Positions 1 through 10,469 of a stretch of DNA of 64,000 bases are shown piece after piece. The translations under genes and the position numbers were made by a program. The notes under the pieces were generated by a model, which had not been told where the DNA came from, searched no databases, and saw nothing but the letters and a program-made list of their open reading frames with translations. Within the stretch, counting starts at the first letter, position 1; each line of letters starts with the position of its first letter. Source of the stretch: Elymus sibiricus (taxonomy: Eukaryota; Streptophyta; Magnoliopsida; Poales; Poaceae); the NCBI GenBank assembly GCA_039707655.1, contig CM077672.1:199678537-199742536 (forward strand), written 5' to 3'.

Positions 1-893
1 AGAGATACTACTTGTGCATCCAAAAACCCTTAAACCACGTTTCATGTCATGAGAGTCCACCATATCTACCTATGGATTGAATAAGATCCTTCAAGTAAGT
101 TGTCATCGGTGCAAAGCAATAAAAATTGCGCCTAAATATGTATGATCTTTTATTGTAAGGGAAAATAAGCTTTGTACGATCTTGTGATGGTGAAGAAATA
201 AAAGCGACAGACTGGATAATAAAGGTCGCTATCACAAGGGGCAATATAAAGTGACGTTCCTTTACATTAAGAGCTTGCACATCCAAAAACAAAAGTGCAT
301 GACAACCTCTGCTTCCCTCTGTGAAGGGCCTATCTTTTACTTTATGTATTTACTTTCATGCAAGAGTCAATAGCATTCTCCCCTATTCCATTTTTATTTT
401 CTCTCTTGGCAAGCATCGTGTGGTGGGGATCGATCCAGGCATATATATCCAGTTGTATGTAGGTGACCATGACTTATTATTTTTTGTCAAAAGAGAAAAT
501 AAAAATGGAATAGAGAAGAATACTATTGACTCTTGCATGAAAGTAAATACATAAAGTAAAAAATAGGCCCTTCGCAGAGGGAAGCAGAGGTTGTCATGCG
601 CTTTTGTTTTTGGATGTCCAAGCTCTTAATGTAAAGGAACATCACTTTATATTGCCCCTTGTGATAGCAACCTTTATTATGCAGTCTGTCGCTTTTATTG
701 CTCCACCATCACAAGATCGTACAAAGCTTATTTTCCCTTACAATAAAAGTTCATACATATTTAGGAGCAATTTTTATTGCTTTTGCACCGATGACAACTT
801 ACTTGAAGGATCTTATTCAATCCATAGGTAGATATGATGGACTCTCATGGCATGAAACTGGTTTAGGGTTTTGGATGCACAAGTAGTATCTCT
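1..893. repeat. Large inverted repeat (arms about 400 bp)
   Basis: Positions 1-405 are nearly the reverse complement of 490-893, with a spacer of about 84 bases. Position 1 pairs with 893, and the arms contain the same sequence (spaced Lys/Leu-rich pseudo-ORFs on opposite strands). Comparison with element B (39590-40090) shows that the right arm has the normal orientation and the left arm is an inverted copy. The arm may continue beyond the left edge. Confidence 0.85.
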
Positions 894-1461
894 ACTTGGT
901 GCGGATTTTTGGCTAGCAAAGATAGGGGGCAAACACCACATGTTAGAGGATCCAAAACAATATAACTTCCATGTGAATATAAGCAAACATAACCCATTAC
1001 GTTATCTTCCTTGTCTAATGTCAACTAATTGACATAGAATATTTGATGGGGGCTCACAATCATAAAAGATGTCCAAGATAGTATATTTATATGCAAGGCC
1101 TCTCTTCCTTTATTACTTTTTGATGAATTGCTACAATGACCAATACTATGTTTGTCAACTTCCAACAAGTTTTATAAATTATACTTCTTTTATGTGAAGT
1201 CATCACTCCCCATAGGATTAGCATATGATTTTATTCTTATTCTTTCTTTATTTCTAAGATTGGATCATCAAAAGCAAAACACTCAACTCAAACTACTCTT
1301 TATTATATAACTTTCACACACGATTACATAGATAGATAGATCACAAAGCAAGCACTCGAAACTAAATCATACTAAAACTTTATTCCTCTAAATCACAAAA
1401 TAACTAAGGATCGAACTCAGATAGGTAATGATGATGAAAAAGTGATGGTGATACGATACCG
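894..1461 (-). other. Element A 3' non-coding region
   Basis: AT-rich stretch without a supportable ORF. It is collinear with 40090-40655 of element B, including the shared run ending in the tetranucleotide-like tract ATAGATAGATAG near 1330. I see no other structure in it. Confidence 0.6.
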
Positions 1462-1503
1462 GGGCACCTCCCCCAAGCTTGGCACAAGCCAAGGGGAGTG
1501 CCC
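1462..1503 (-). promoter_or_regulatory. Internal polypurine-like tract in a hairpin
   Basis: On the minus strand the segment contains AAGCTTGGGGGAGG, the same core found at the true polypurine tract of element B next to its 3' LTR (39160-39175). It lies in an imperfect hairpin with arms at 1462-1472 and 1493-1503. Element B has the counterpart at 40656-40699. A secondary plus-strand primer role is inference. Confidence 0.45.
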
Positions 1504-1515
1504 ATACCCATGTAC

Positions 1516-1911
1516 TCAAGTCTCATTCTTCGGTGATGGTGGTGATGGCATGTCCCTTCACTTGAGGACAAGAATTTCTTCTTTTAATTTGTCATTCTCT
1601 CTTTCAAGATCCCAAATTTTGTGACGTAATTTATCCGAATCTTCCTGCACATGACAAAAAGGGGTGAATTGAACTTTAGGAACCTTCACTGTGTCAGGTA
1701 AGCTGGACCTCTTGAATTCAATGTGCATATCTCCCGGCTGAGGCAGTGGGGAATCCTCATCCTCTTCGCTGGAATGACCTTGCTTTTCCCTCAAATCAGC
1801 ATCTTCCTCTTCATCAGTGGTCCAACCATAGGGATCAATGTCCCCATAGACTCGAGGGTTTGCGGCAATATGAGAAGCATAACTTTCCCCATCTGAGTCC
1901 TGAGATGACAT
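1516..1911 (-). pseudogene. Post-pol accessory ORF of element A (acidic N-terminus, coiled coil)
   Basis: From an ATG at 1909-1911 the frame is open to a TGA at 1558-1560. It encodes about 117 residues: an acidic Asp/Glu/Ser-rich N-terminal half, then a short heptad-like coil (DLERENDKLKEEI). In the same frame beyond the TGA the sequence reads a SPPSPK-type tail that ends at 1516. The element B accessory ORF has the same kind of coil and nearly the same tail but an unrelated N-terminus, so the TGA is probably a secondary mutation. A TATA-like box lies 90 bases upstream. The ORF follows integrase on the same strand, where Athila elements carry extra or env-like ORFs. No signal peptide or membrane segment is seen, so an envelope role is unsupported and the function is unknown. 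Confidence 0.5.
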
Positions 1912-1998
1912 GGCGCTCGACCCCAAGAGTCTGGCAAAAAATAGCACGAAACAAGAATAGAAGAGAAACTCGCGATGCAGTGGTGAAAACATACGGGA

Positions 1999-2009
1999 GT
2001 ATATATAAA
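1999..2009 (-). promoter_or_regulatory. TATA-like box upstream of the accessory ORF
   Basis: The minus strand reads TTTATATATACTCCC here. The same box, in the same surroundings, precedes the accessory ORF of element B (41309-41317). It may be an internal promoter for a subgenomic mRNA. This is inferred from sequence only. Confidence 0.45.
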
Positions 2010-2063
2010 GAATTTTTATCTTGCAAAACAAGCATACAGAAAGAAAACGGAGTCAGGAAGGCA

Positions 2064-2140
2064 CACGTGGGGCCCACAAGGCACCACAGCGCGCCCCAGG
2101 GGGGTCGCGCCCTTCTGCCTTGTAGGCAACACGTGGGTCC
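2064..2140. repeat. GC-rich hairpin, internal copy (element A)
   Basis: Arms CCCACAAGGCACC... and ...GCCTTGTAGGC flank GCGCGCCCC AGGGGGG TCGCGCCC. This is the same design as the hairpin in the LTR of this element (8169-8223), but here it lies between integrase and the accessory ORF. Confidence 0.7.
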
Positions 2141-2226
2141 CCTCAGCTATTTCTTATTTTTGTAATTTTTCTAATATTCCAAAACTGACAGAAATATTTT
2201 TTATGGAATTTTTGGAGTCGGTTTAC

Positions 2227-3249
2227 TTACCGTATCACATACCTAACCCTTTTCAGGGTTCTGGAGCATTCCGGAAGGACTCTTTGATATGCTCTTCCGG
2301 TGTATTGCCCATTCACCACTCTCGGATTATTGCCTTCGGAGTTGTTTATTTTGATAGCTCCGGAGCGATAAACTTCTTTGATGATATACGGTCCTTCCCA
2401 TTTAGAGAGGAGTTTTCCTGCAAAGAATCTCAAACGAGAATTGTATAATAGAACATGATCACCTATTTTGAATTCCCATTTTTGAATTCTTTTGTCATGC
2501 CACCTTTTAACTTTTTCTTTAAACAACTTGGCATTATCATAGGCTTGGGTTCTCCATTCATCTAAGGAGCTAATATCAAATAACCTCTTCTCACCGGCAA
2601 GTTTAAAATCATAATTAAGTTCTTTAATTGCCCAATAAGCTTTATGTTCTAATTCAAGAGGTAAATGACATGCTTTTCCATAAACCATTTTATACGGAGA
2701 CATACCCATAGGATTTTTATATGCAGTTCTGTAAGCCCATATTGCATCATCAAGTTTCTTAGACCAATTCTTTCTGGATCTATTAACGGTCTTTTGCAAA
2801 ATCAATTTTATTTCCCTATTAGTTAATTCAACTTGACCACTAGACTGAGGATGATAAGGAGATGCAATTCTATGGTTAACATCATATTTAGCAAGCAACT
2901 TACGGAAAGCACCATGAATAAAATGTGAACCACCATCAGTCATTAAATATCTAGGGACTCCAAACATCGGGAAGATGACTTATTTAAGCATGTTAATAGA
3001 AGTGTTATGATCAGCACGACTAGTTGGAATAGCTTCTACCCACTTAGTAACGTAGTCAACAACAACTAAAATATGAGTATACCCATTGGATTTAGGAAAA
3101 GGTCCCATATAATCAAAACCCCAAACATCAAATGGTTCAATAACAAGTGAATAATTCATAGGCATTTCCTGACGTCTACCAACAGTACCAATTCTTTGAC
3201 ATTCATCACAAGAAAGGCCAAAGTTACGTGCATCCTTGAAAAGAGTAGG
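2227..3249 (-). pseudogene. Element A integrase (pol C-terminal part, broken)
   Basis: Encodes most of a Ty3/gypsy integrase: the CDEC half of the HHCC zinc finger, then the catalytic core with D in FDYMGP, D in TDGGSHF and E in [10 protein letters not shown], followed by a C-terminal domain ending in [16 protein letters not shown]. There is no chromodomain, as expected for Athila. The frame continues that of the RT ORF but is cut by stops near 3250 (between the His pair and the Cys pair of the finger) and near 2980 (between the first and second catalytic Asp). It would insert the cDNA into the host genome if intact. As it stands it is a pseudogene. Confidence 0.9.
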
Positions 3250-4926
3250 CTAATAAAAACCAGATTGTAATACCTTGTGTGCAGTTCGTTCTCCCGCATG
3301 GTGTCCTCCATATGCCTCAGAGTGACACTTACGTAGGATTTGTTCCAGTTCATGCTTAGGTACACAACGTCTAATAATACCATCTATTCCTTCTTTATAT
3401 AGATGTGGGTCATCCCAAAAGTAATGTCTTAAATCAAAGAAAAACATTTTCTTTTGTTGATATGTAAAGCTAGGTGGTATGTATTTAGCAACAATGTAAT
3501 TAGCATAGTCTGCATACCAAGGAGTATTACGCGAAGCATTTATCACAGCTAATTGTTCATCAGGAAAATCATCATTAATAGGAAGTGGGTCATCAAGAAC
3601 ATTTTCCATTCTAGACAAATTATCTGCTACGGGATTCTCAGCTCCCTTTCTATCAACAATACGCAAATCAAATTCCGGTAGCAGAAGAACCCATCTAATA
3701 AGTCTAGGCTTAGCATCTTTCTTTTCCATAAGGTATTTAATAGCAGCATGATCAGTGTGAACAGTAACCTTGGAATTAACAATGTAAGATCTAAATTTAT
3801 CACATGCAAACACAACTGCTAAAAATTCTTTCTCAGTAGTAGCATAATTTCTTTGAGCGATGTCTAGAGTTTTACTAGCATAATGGATAACATTTAATTT
3901 CTTATCAACTCTTTGTCCTAGAACAGCACCAACAGCAAAATCACTAGCATCACACATAATTTCAAAGGGTAGGTTCCAATCAGGTGGTTGAACAATAGGT
4001 GCAGAAATTAAGGCTTTCTTAAGTATTTCAAAGGCTTCTACACAATCATCATCAAAAACAAACGAAACATCTTGCAAGAGATTGGTAAGAGGTCTATAAA
4101 TTTTAGAGAAGCCTTTTATAAACCTTCTATAGAAACCAGCATGACCAAGGAAACTTCTTATACCTTTGATATCTTTAGGACATGGCATTTTCTCAATAGC
4201 ATCAACCTTAGATTTATCAACTTCAATACCTCTTTCAGAAATTTTATGCCCAAGGACTATACCTTCATTAACCATAAAGTGGCACTTCTCCCAATTCAAG
4301 ACAAGATTTGTTTCTTCACATATCTGCAAAACTCGATCAAGGTTGCTTAAGCAATCATCAAAAGAAGTTACATTAACAGAGAAATCATCCATGAAAACCT
4401 CAACAATCTTTTCACAAAAGTCAGAGAATATAGCCATCATACATCTTTGAAAGGTAGCAGGTGCATTACATAAACCAAAAGGCATACGACGATAAGCATA
4501 AGTTCCAACAGGACAAGTAAAGGTGGTTTTCTCTTGATCTTCAAGTGATACAGGTATTTGACAGAAACCAGAATAACCATCTAGGAAACAAAAGTGTGTA
4601 TGCTTAGACAATCTTTCTAACATTTGATCAATAAAAGGCAAGAGGTAATGATCTTTTCTAGTGGCTTTATTTAACTTCCTGAAATCAATTACCATCCTAT
4701 AACTAGTTACAATTCTTTGTGGGATGAGTTCATTTTTATCATTAGGAATAACGGTAATACCTCCCTTTTTAGGAACACAATGAACAGGACTTACCCATCT
4801 ACTATCAGCTATGGGATAAATTATACCTGCTTCCAGAAGATTTAATATTTCAGTTCTTACCACATCCTTCATTCTAGAATTCAGCCTTCTTTGATGATCA
4901 ACAACGGGTTTAGCATCTGGCTCCAT
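3250..4926 (-). pseudogene. Element A reverse transcriptase-RNase H (and integrase zinc-finger start)
   Basis: A 558-codon open frame. In order it encodes the RT fingers ([12 protein letters not shown]), the [13 protein letters not shown] block, the catalytic box VFMDDFSV (FMDD in place of YMDD), the thumb/connection ([14 protein letters not shown]), and RNase H with [18 protein letters not shown] and the [16 protein letters not shown] and [10 protein letters not shown] blocks. It ends in the first His pair of the integrase finger ([11 protein letters not shown]) at a stop replacing a Trp-like position. The RT core looks uninterrupted, but upstream protease is in another frame because of a deletion near 5030, so no complete polyprotein can be made. 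Confidence 0.93.
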
Positions 4927-5032
4927 ATGAATTTTATGCTGACATAAAGTGGGACTAATGCCCTTAAGATCATCAAGAGTATATCCAATAGCGGCACGGT
5001 GCTTCCTCAGAGTTTTAAGTAATCTCTTTTCT

Positions 5033-6043
5033 TCATGCTCTCAAACTCTTCTTTTGATCAAGATAAGCATATTTAAGAGTATCAAGTAATTGCTTCAATT
5101 CAAACACAGGATCACCCTTGGGTGGAGGTGGATCTCCCAAGGTTTCAACAGGCAGATTATGTTTAAGGATAGGTGCTTGTTTAAAGAATAATTCATCTAT
5201 TTCATTTCTTTCACTCATATGCATGTCATTCTCATGCTCAAGCAAATATTGTTCTAGCGGATCAGTACGAGGTACAGCAATAGAGGCAAGGCCAATAATT
5301 TCATCTTTACTAGGCAATTCCTTATCAGGAGGTTGTCTACGAAACTTACAGAAATTAAACTCATGAGACATCTCACCAAAATTAACACTAACAATTTCTT
5401 TAGCGTAATCGATCTTAGCATTAACCGTATTCAAGAAGGGTCTACCAAATATAATGGGACAAAAATCATCTTGTGGTGATCCAAGAACAAGAAAATCAGT
5501 AGGGTATTTGATCTTACCACACAAGACTTCAACATCTCTAACAATCCCAAGCGGTGAAATGGTGTATCTATTTGCAAGCTTAATAGTAACATCAATATCT
5601 TCAATCTCAACAGGTGCAATATCATTCATGACTTCTTGATAGAGAGTAAATGAAATAGCACTCACACTAGCACCAATATCACATAAACCATGATAGCAAT
5701 GATCTCCAATTTTAACAGAAATAACAGGCATGCCAATTACAGGTTTATTTTTATCTTTAGGGTCTGGCTTAGCAATTCTAGTTGCTTCATCACAGAAATA
5801 TATGACATGTCCATCAATGTTATCAACCAAAAGGTCTTTAACCATTGCAACACTAGGTTCAACTTTAATTTGTTCAGAAGGTCTAGGTGCTCTAATATTA
5901 CTCTTATTGCCTACAGTTGAAGCTTTAGCATGTTCCTTAATCCTAACAGGGAAAGGAGGTTTCTCGATATAACCAGTAGGCACAACTGGATCAACATGGT
6001 AAACAATTGTTTCTTCTTTAACACTAACAGGTTCTTCTTTCAA
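5033..6043 (-). pseudogene. Element A protease and gag C-terminal linker
   Basis: A 336-codon frame continuing the gag frame after one stop. It contains the retropepsin-like active site CDIGASVSAIS (D-I-G-A in place of D-S-G-A), the ILVLGSPQDDF-like region and the downstream flap/linker leading into RT. Compared with element B it has lost about 30 bases near 5030-5050, which shifts the frame and separates protease from RT. The first ATG used here is only the first after the upstream stop and is not a genuine start. Confidence 0.85.
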
Positions 6044-6070
6044 TTCAATAGGTGGATGATATTTAAACCA

Positions 6071-6892
6071 TTACTCCTTAGGGAGATCAACATGAGCAGC
6101 AAAAGATTCACAAAAGGTAGCTACTATCTCAGAGTCAAGTCCATATTTAGTACTAAACTTACGAAAAGCATTAGTTTCCATAAAATATTTCACACAATCA
6201 AACTCAAGATTTATACCTGACTCATTACCTTTGTCGATTTCCCAATCTTCATAATTGCATTTAATTCTTTCAAGAAGGTCCCATCTGGATTCAATAGTTC
6301 TCTTCATAAAGGAACCGGCAGAAGAAGTATCGAGCACGGATTGATCATTATGAGAAAGCCAAGCATAAAAGTTTTGAAGGATTATTTCTCTTGAGAGCTC
6401 ATGATTGGGGCATGTGTGCAACATATACTTAAGCCTCCCCAAAGCTTGGGCGATACTTTCTCCTTCACGAGGCCAAAAATTATATATATAATTCCGATCA
6501 CGATGAACCAAATGCATAGGATACAATTTCTGGTGGAATTCCAGCTTCAACCGGTTCCAGTCCCATGTATCAGTATCATCACATAGCCTATACCATGTCA
6601 ATGCCTTTCCCTCCAAAGATAAAGGGAATACTTTCTTCTTAACTCCATATCCGGATAAACCTGCAAACTTAAACAATCCACAAATTTCATCCACATAGAT
6701 CAAGTGCATATCAGGATGTACCGTTCCATCTCCAGCATAAGGATTAGCTAGCAATTTCTCTATCATGCCCGAAGGAATTTCATAATAAATATTTTTAGTA
6801 GGTTCAATAGGTTGAGGAGCAACTCTTATTGCTTTCGGTCGAGGTGAAGATACCCCGAACAATCCCCTCAAAGGATTAGTGACAAGTGACAA
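6071..6892 (-). pseudogene. Element A gag
   Basis: Open from an ATG at 6892, about 60 bases after the primer site, to a stop at 6071 that corresponds to a Lys codon in element B. Retrotransposon gag features are visible: PLSLEGKALTWY, WDRLKLEFHQKLYP-type text and an LxxAxxRLKYML...ILQNFYAWL block. It would form the virus-like particle core. No CCHC zinc knuckle is seen in this part. The nearby protease frame is in phase, so gag and pol probably formed one long reading frame. Confidence 0.88.
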
Positions 6893-6953
6893 TAAATTTC
6901 AGCACGTAATATAAATGTTTCCTTACCAAATTCCACTCCCCAAAGGCGATTCA

Positions 6954-6972
6954 CTCCCCGGCAACGGCGCCA
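6954..6972 (-). promoter_or_regulatory. Primer binding site, tRNA-Asp
   Basis: The minus strand reads TGGCGCCGTTGCCGGGGAG, complementary to the 3' end of plant tRNA-Asp. It starts 11 bases inside the 5' LTR. This primer is typical of Athila/Tat gypsy elements. Confidence 0.9.
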
Positions 6973-8130
6973 GAAAAGAGTCTTGATGACCCACAAGTAC
7001 AGGGGATCAATCGTAGTCCTTTCGATAAGTAAGAGTGTCGAACCCAACGAGGAGCAGAAGGAAATGACAAGTGGTTTTCAGCAAGGTATTCTCTGCAAGT
7101 ACTGAAAGTAGCGATAACAAATAGTTTTGATAGCAAGATAATTCGTAACAAGTAACAAGTAACAAATATAATAAAGTGCAGCAAAGTGGCCCAATCCTTT
7201 TTATAGAAAAGGACAAGCCAGAACAAACTCTTGTAATAAGCAAAGCGTTCTCGAGGACACATGGGAATTTCATCTAGTCACTTTCATCATGTTTGCTTGA
7301 TTCGCGTTCGCTAATTTGATAATTTGATATGTGGGTGGACCGGTGCTTGGGTGCTATTCTTACTTGAACAAGCCTCCCACTTATGATTACCCCCTCTCGG
7401 AAGCATCCGCCACTACGAAAGTAGAATTAAGATAACTCTAACCATAGCATGAAACGTATGGATCCAAATCAGCCCCTTACGGAATAGTAATAAACTAGGG
7501 TTTAAGCTTCTATCACTCTAGCAACCCATCATCTAATTACTACTCCACAATGCCTTCCCTTAGGTCCAAAGATGGTGAAGTGTTATGTAGTCGACATTCA
7601 CATGACACCACTAAAGGAAGCAACAACAAACATATCATCAAAATATCAAACGAATACCAAATTCACATGATTACTTATGACAAGACTTCTCCCATGTCCT
7701 CAAGAACAAAAGTAACTACTCACAAGTCATATTCATGTTCAAGATCAGAGGGGTATTGAATAGCATTAAGGATCTGAACATATAATCTTCCACCAAATAA
7801 ACCAACTAGCATCAACTACAAGATGTAATCAACACTACTAGCAACCCACAGGTACCAATCTGAGGTTTTGAGACAAAGATTGAATACAAGACATGAACTA
7901 GGGTTTGAGATGAGATGGTGCTGGTGAAGATGTTGATGAAGATTGGTCCTCCCATGATGAGAGGATTGTTGGTGATGTCGATGGCTTCAATTTCCCCCTC
8001 CCGGAGGGAAGTATCCCCGGCGGAATCGCTCCGCCGGAGAGCAAAATACCTCCTGCCCAGGTTCCTCCTCGAGACGGTGGCACTTCGTCCCAAAAGCCTT
8101 CCTCTGATTTTTTTCTAGGGCAAATGGCTT

Positions 8131-8138
8131 CATATAGC
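8131..8138 (-). promoter_or_regulatory. TATA-like box in element A LTR
   Basis: Minus strand CTATATGAAG, about 30-40 bases after the hairpin. It sits where the element B LTR has the better TATATAAG box (38787-38797). Confidence 0.5.
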
Positions 8139-8168
8139 AGAAGGAGGGGGCCAGACACCAGCTGTGGG

Positions 8169-8223
8169 CCCCACAAGGCACTAGGGCACGCCCAGGGGGG
8201 CCGCGCCCTGCTGCCTTGTGGGC
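8169..8223. repeat. GC-rich hairpin in element A LTR
   Basis: Arms CCCCACAAGGCA and TGCCTTGTGGGC flank a centre of GGGCACGCCC AGGGGGG CCGCGCCC. It lies just upstream of the LTR TATA-like box and is related to the internal copy at 2064-2140. Confidence 0.75.
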
Positions 8224-8570
8224 AGCTAGTGGGTCCCCTCTGGTATTTCTTTTCTCCAGTATTTTTTATATATTCAATAAAAAATCTCCGTGAAATTTCA
8301 GGTCAATTGGAGCTCTGTAGATGAGGTATCTCTGATGTGGCTATTTCAGGTCGAGAATTCCAGCTGCCGGCATTCTCCCTCTTCATGTAAATCTTGCAAA
8401 TTAAGAGAGAAAAGGCATAAGAATTGTACCATCAGGTGAAATAATGATAAAAAACATAATAAATAACAGTAGGAAATCATGATGCAAATTGGACGTATCA
8501 GGCGACGAGGCGGGCGAGGCGTTGTTTGGTGAGACAGACGATGAGGCGGAGGACATCGCCGGATGCTGAC

Positions 8571-8728
8571 CTCATTTGTTACAGCAGTGTCCACGAGTGA
8601 CTTGATCAAAGCTTTCCTTGTTGTAGAATCTTGCACTTCACATGCTGTTGAGTTGCCACATGAGCTCTGTAGACTGGTCATGTCACCAGCATCTACTAAT
8701 ACTCTGTAAAGCTTCTCGATTATTCCTT
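8571..8728 (-). pseudogene. Host-gene exon, 3' piece (split by element D)
   Basis: Together with 15765-15797 this forms a 191-base exon once element D and one TSD copy are ignored. The combined frame has no stop over about 63 codons, and text such as IIEKLYRVLVDAGDM and TTRKALIKSLVDTAV looks like a helical protein. It ends at a plausible donor GAG|GTCAGC. Element A sits 71 bases further on, in the presumed intron. I do not recognise the family (a HEAT/ARM-type helical repeat protein is one possibility). With D inside the exon the gene cannot be functional here. Confidence 0.5.
8724..8728. repeat. TSD of element D, left copy
   Basis: TCCTT directly before the 5' LTR. It matches TCCTT at 15760-15764. 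Confidence 0.92.
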
Positions 8729-10275
8729 TGATACGTCACCAACGTATCTATAATTTTTTATTGTTCCATGCTATTATAGTATCAATCTTGGATGTTTTTA
8801 TATGCAATTATATATCATTTTTTGGGACTAACCTATTAACCCAGTGCCTAGTGCCAGTTGCTGTTTCTGCTTGTTTTTGGCTTTTCAGAGAAATAGTACC
8901 AAATTAAGTCCAAATGCCACGAAACTTTTTGGAGATTTTTTTTTGGACAAAAGAAACCGGGGAAGCTTCGGGAGGAGGCCAGAAGCCTCACGGAGGCTTC
9001 ACAAGGCACTAGGGCGCGCCCCAGGGGGGCGCGCCGTGCTGCCTTGTGGGGCCCACGTGACTCCGTTTGACCTAATTCCACTTCTATAAATTCACAAATA
9101 TTGAGAAACCCCCAGAGAGCTAGAAGAAAAAACCTTTCCGGCGCTGCAAGCCTCTGTTCTTCCGTGATCCCATCTGGAGGCCTTTTCTGATACTCTGTCG
9201 GAGGGGGAATCGATCACGGAGGGCTTCTACATCAACCTTGCTACCCTTCCGATGATGTGTGAGTAGTTTACCATAGACCTATGGGTCCATAGCTAGTAGC
9301 TAGATGGCTTCTTCTCTCTCTTTGATCTTCAATACAATGTTCTCCTCGATGTTCTTGGAGTTCTATCCGATGTAATCTTCTTTTGCGGTGTGTTTGTTGG
9401 GATTCGATGAATTGTGAGTTTATGATAGGATTATTCATGAGAAATATTTGAGTCTTCTCTAAACTCTTTTATGCATGATTGTTATAGCTTTGTATTTCTC
9501 TCCGATCTATCGGTTTAGTTTGGCCTACTAGATTGATTTATCTTGCAATGGGAGAGGTGCTTTGTGATGGGTTCAATCCTGCGGTGCTCAATTCCAGTGA
9601 CACAAAGGGACATGACACGTATTTGTATTGTTGCCATTAAGGATAAAAAGATGGGGTTTATTCATATTGCTTGAATTTGCTTCTCTACATCATGTCATCT
9701 TGCTTAAGGCGTTACTCTGTTTCATGCTTAATACCCTAGATGCATGCTGGATAGCGGTCGATGGGTGGAGTAATAGTAGTAGATGTAGGCAGGAGTCGGT
9801 CTACTTGTCTCGGACATGATGCCTATATACATGATCATTGCCATGAATCCGTCATAATTATTTGCTTTTCTATCAATTGCCCAACAGTAATTTGTTTACC
9901 CACCGTATGTTTATGTGCTCAAGAGAGAAGCCTCTAGTGAAAACTATCGTCCTCGGGTCTACCTTTATTATATAAAAAACCTAAAAATACATTGCTGCAA
10001 TTTATTTACTTTTATTTAAATTAGTAGTTTAGTTTATCTATTTTCCTTGATAAGATTTAATCCTTGCAAATAACCGCTAAGAGGATTGACAACCCTCTTT
10101 TTTTCGTTGGGTGCAAGTGTTTGCTCTTGTGTGTGCAGGTGCGCTTAACGGAATTTTGCTTGGTTCTCCTACTGGATTGATAACCTTGGCTCTTAACTGA
10201 GGGAAATACTTATCTCTACTGTACTGCATCATCCTCTCCTCTTCGGGGAAATACCAACGCAGACTACAAGTAGCA
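8729..10275 (+). repeat. Element D 5' LTR
   Basis: TGATACGTCACC... to ...CAAGTAGCA, 1547 bp. The GC hairpin is at about 9000-9049, TATAAA at 9085-9090, then a C/T-rich leader. Matched over its full length by the 3' LTR. Confidence 0.95.
9085..9090 (+). promoter_or_regulatory. TATA box in element D 5' LTR
   Basis: CTTCTATAAATTC, about 35 bases after the GC hairpin. The same box is at 14569-14574 in the 3' LTR and at 35290-35295 (reverse) in element C. Confidence 0.7.
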
Positions 10276-10287
10276 GGAAGAATTTCT

Positions 10288-10305
10288 TTCGCCGTTGCCG
10301 GGGAG
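10288..10305 (+). promoter_or_regulatory. Degenerate tRNA-Asp primer binding site (element D)
   Basis: TTCGCCGTTGCCGGGGAG lies 12 bases after the LTR. It differs from the ideal TGGCGCCGTTGCCGGGGA only at its 5' end. Confidence 0.75.
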
Positions 10306-10469
10306 ACATCATCAAAATTACCAAGTACCTTCGCACAAATTATCATTCACTTGCATTTAGTTTATTTATCTTTTATTTGCATTTTCCTCTCGTTTTCATC
10401 TCCCCCACTTCTAATTTTTTTTTACAAAAAAACACAAAAATATTTTGTTTGCTTGCTTGCTTTACCATT

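Larger units (their letters stand above)
1..8500 (-). mobile_element. Element A: Athila-like Ty3/gypsy LTR retrotransposon, 3' end outside window
   Basis: Read on the minus strand the order is 5' LTR (6984-8500), tRNA-Asp primer site, gag, protease, RT-RNase H, integrase, then a post-pol region with an accessory ORF. RT before integrase is the Ty3/gypsy order, and the tRNA-Asp primer site is characteristic of the Athila/Tat lineages. The 3' LTR is not in the window, and the sequence left of about 490 is inverted relative to its paralogue in element B, so the left end may be rearranged. All coding parts carry stops or frameshifts, so the copy is dead. Triticeae families of this lineage include Sabrina and WHAM. 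I cannot assign the family by eye. Confidence 0.9.
6984..8500 (-). repeat. Element A 5' LTR (1517 bp)
   Basis: Begins TGATACGTCC and ends TCATCA on the minus strand (TG...CA rule). It contains the GC hairpin (8169-8223) and a TATA-like CTATATGAAG at about 8131-8138, followed by the probable transcript start. It is homologous over its length to the LTRs of element B. The flanking pentanucleotide at the outer end is GGCGA (8501-8505). Its partner lies outside the window. Confidence 0.9.

Noticed and set aside
1516..1911. Envelope protein in the Athila-like elements
   Set aside because: The post-pol ORFs of A and B lack a signal peptide and a transmembrane segment and are coiled-coil proteins.
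7550..8093. Small ORFs in element A LTR
   Set aside because: They lie within the LTR and are not kept open in the homologous element B LTR in a consistent way.
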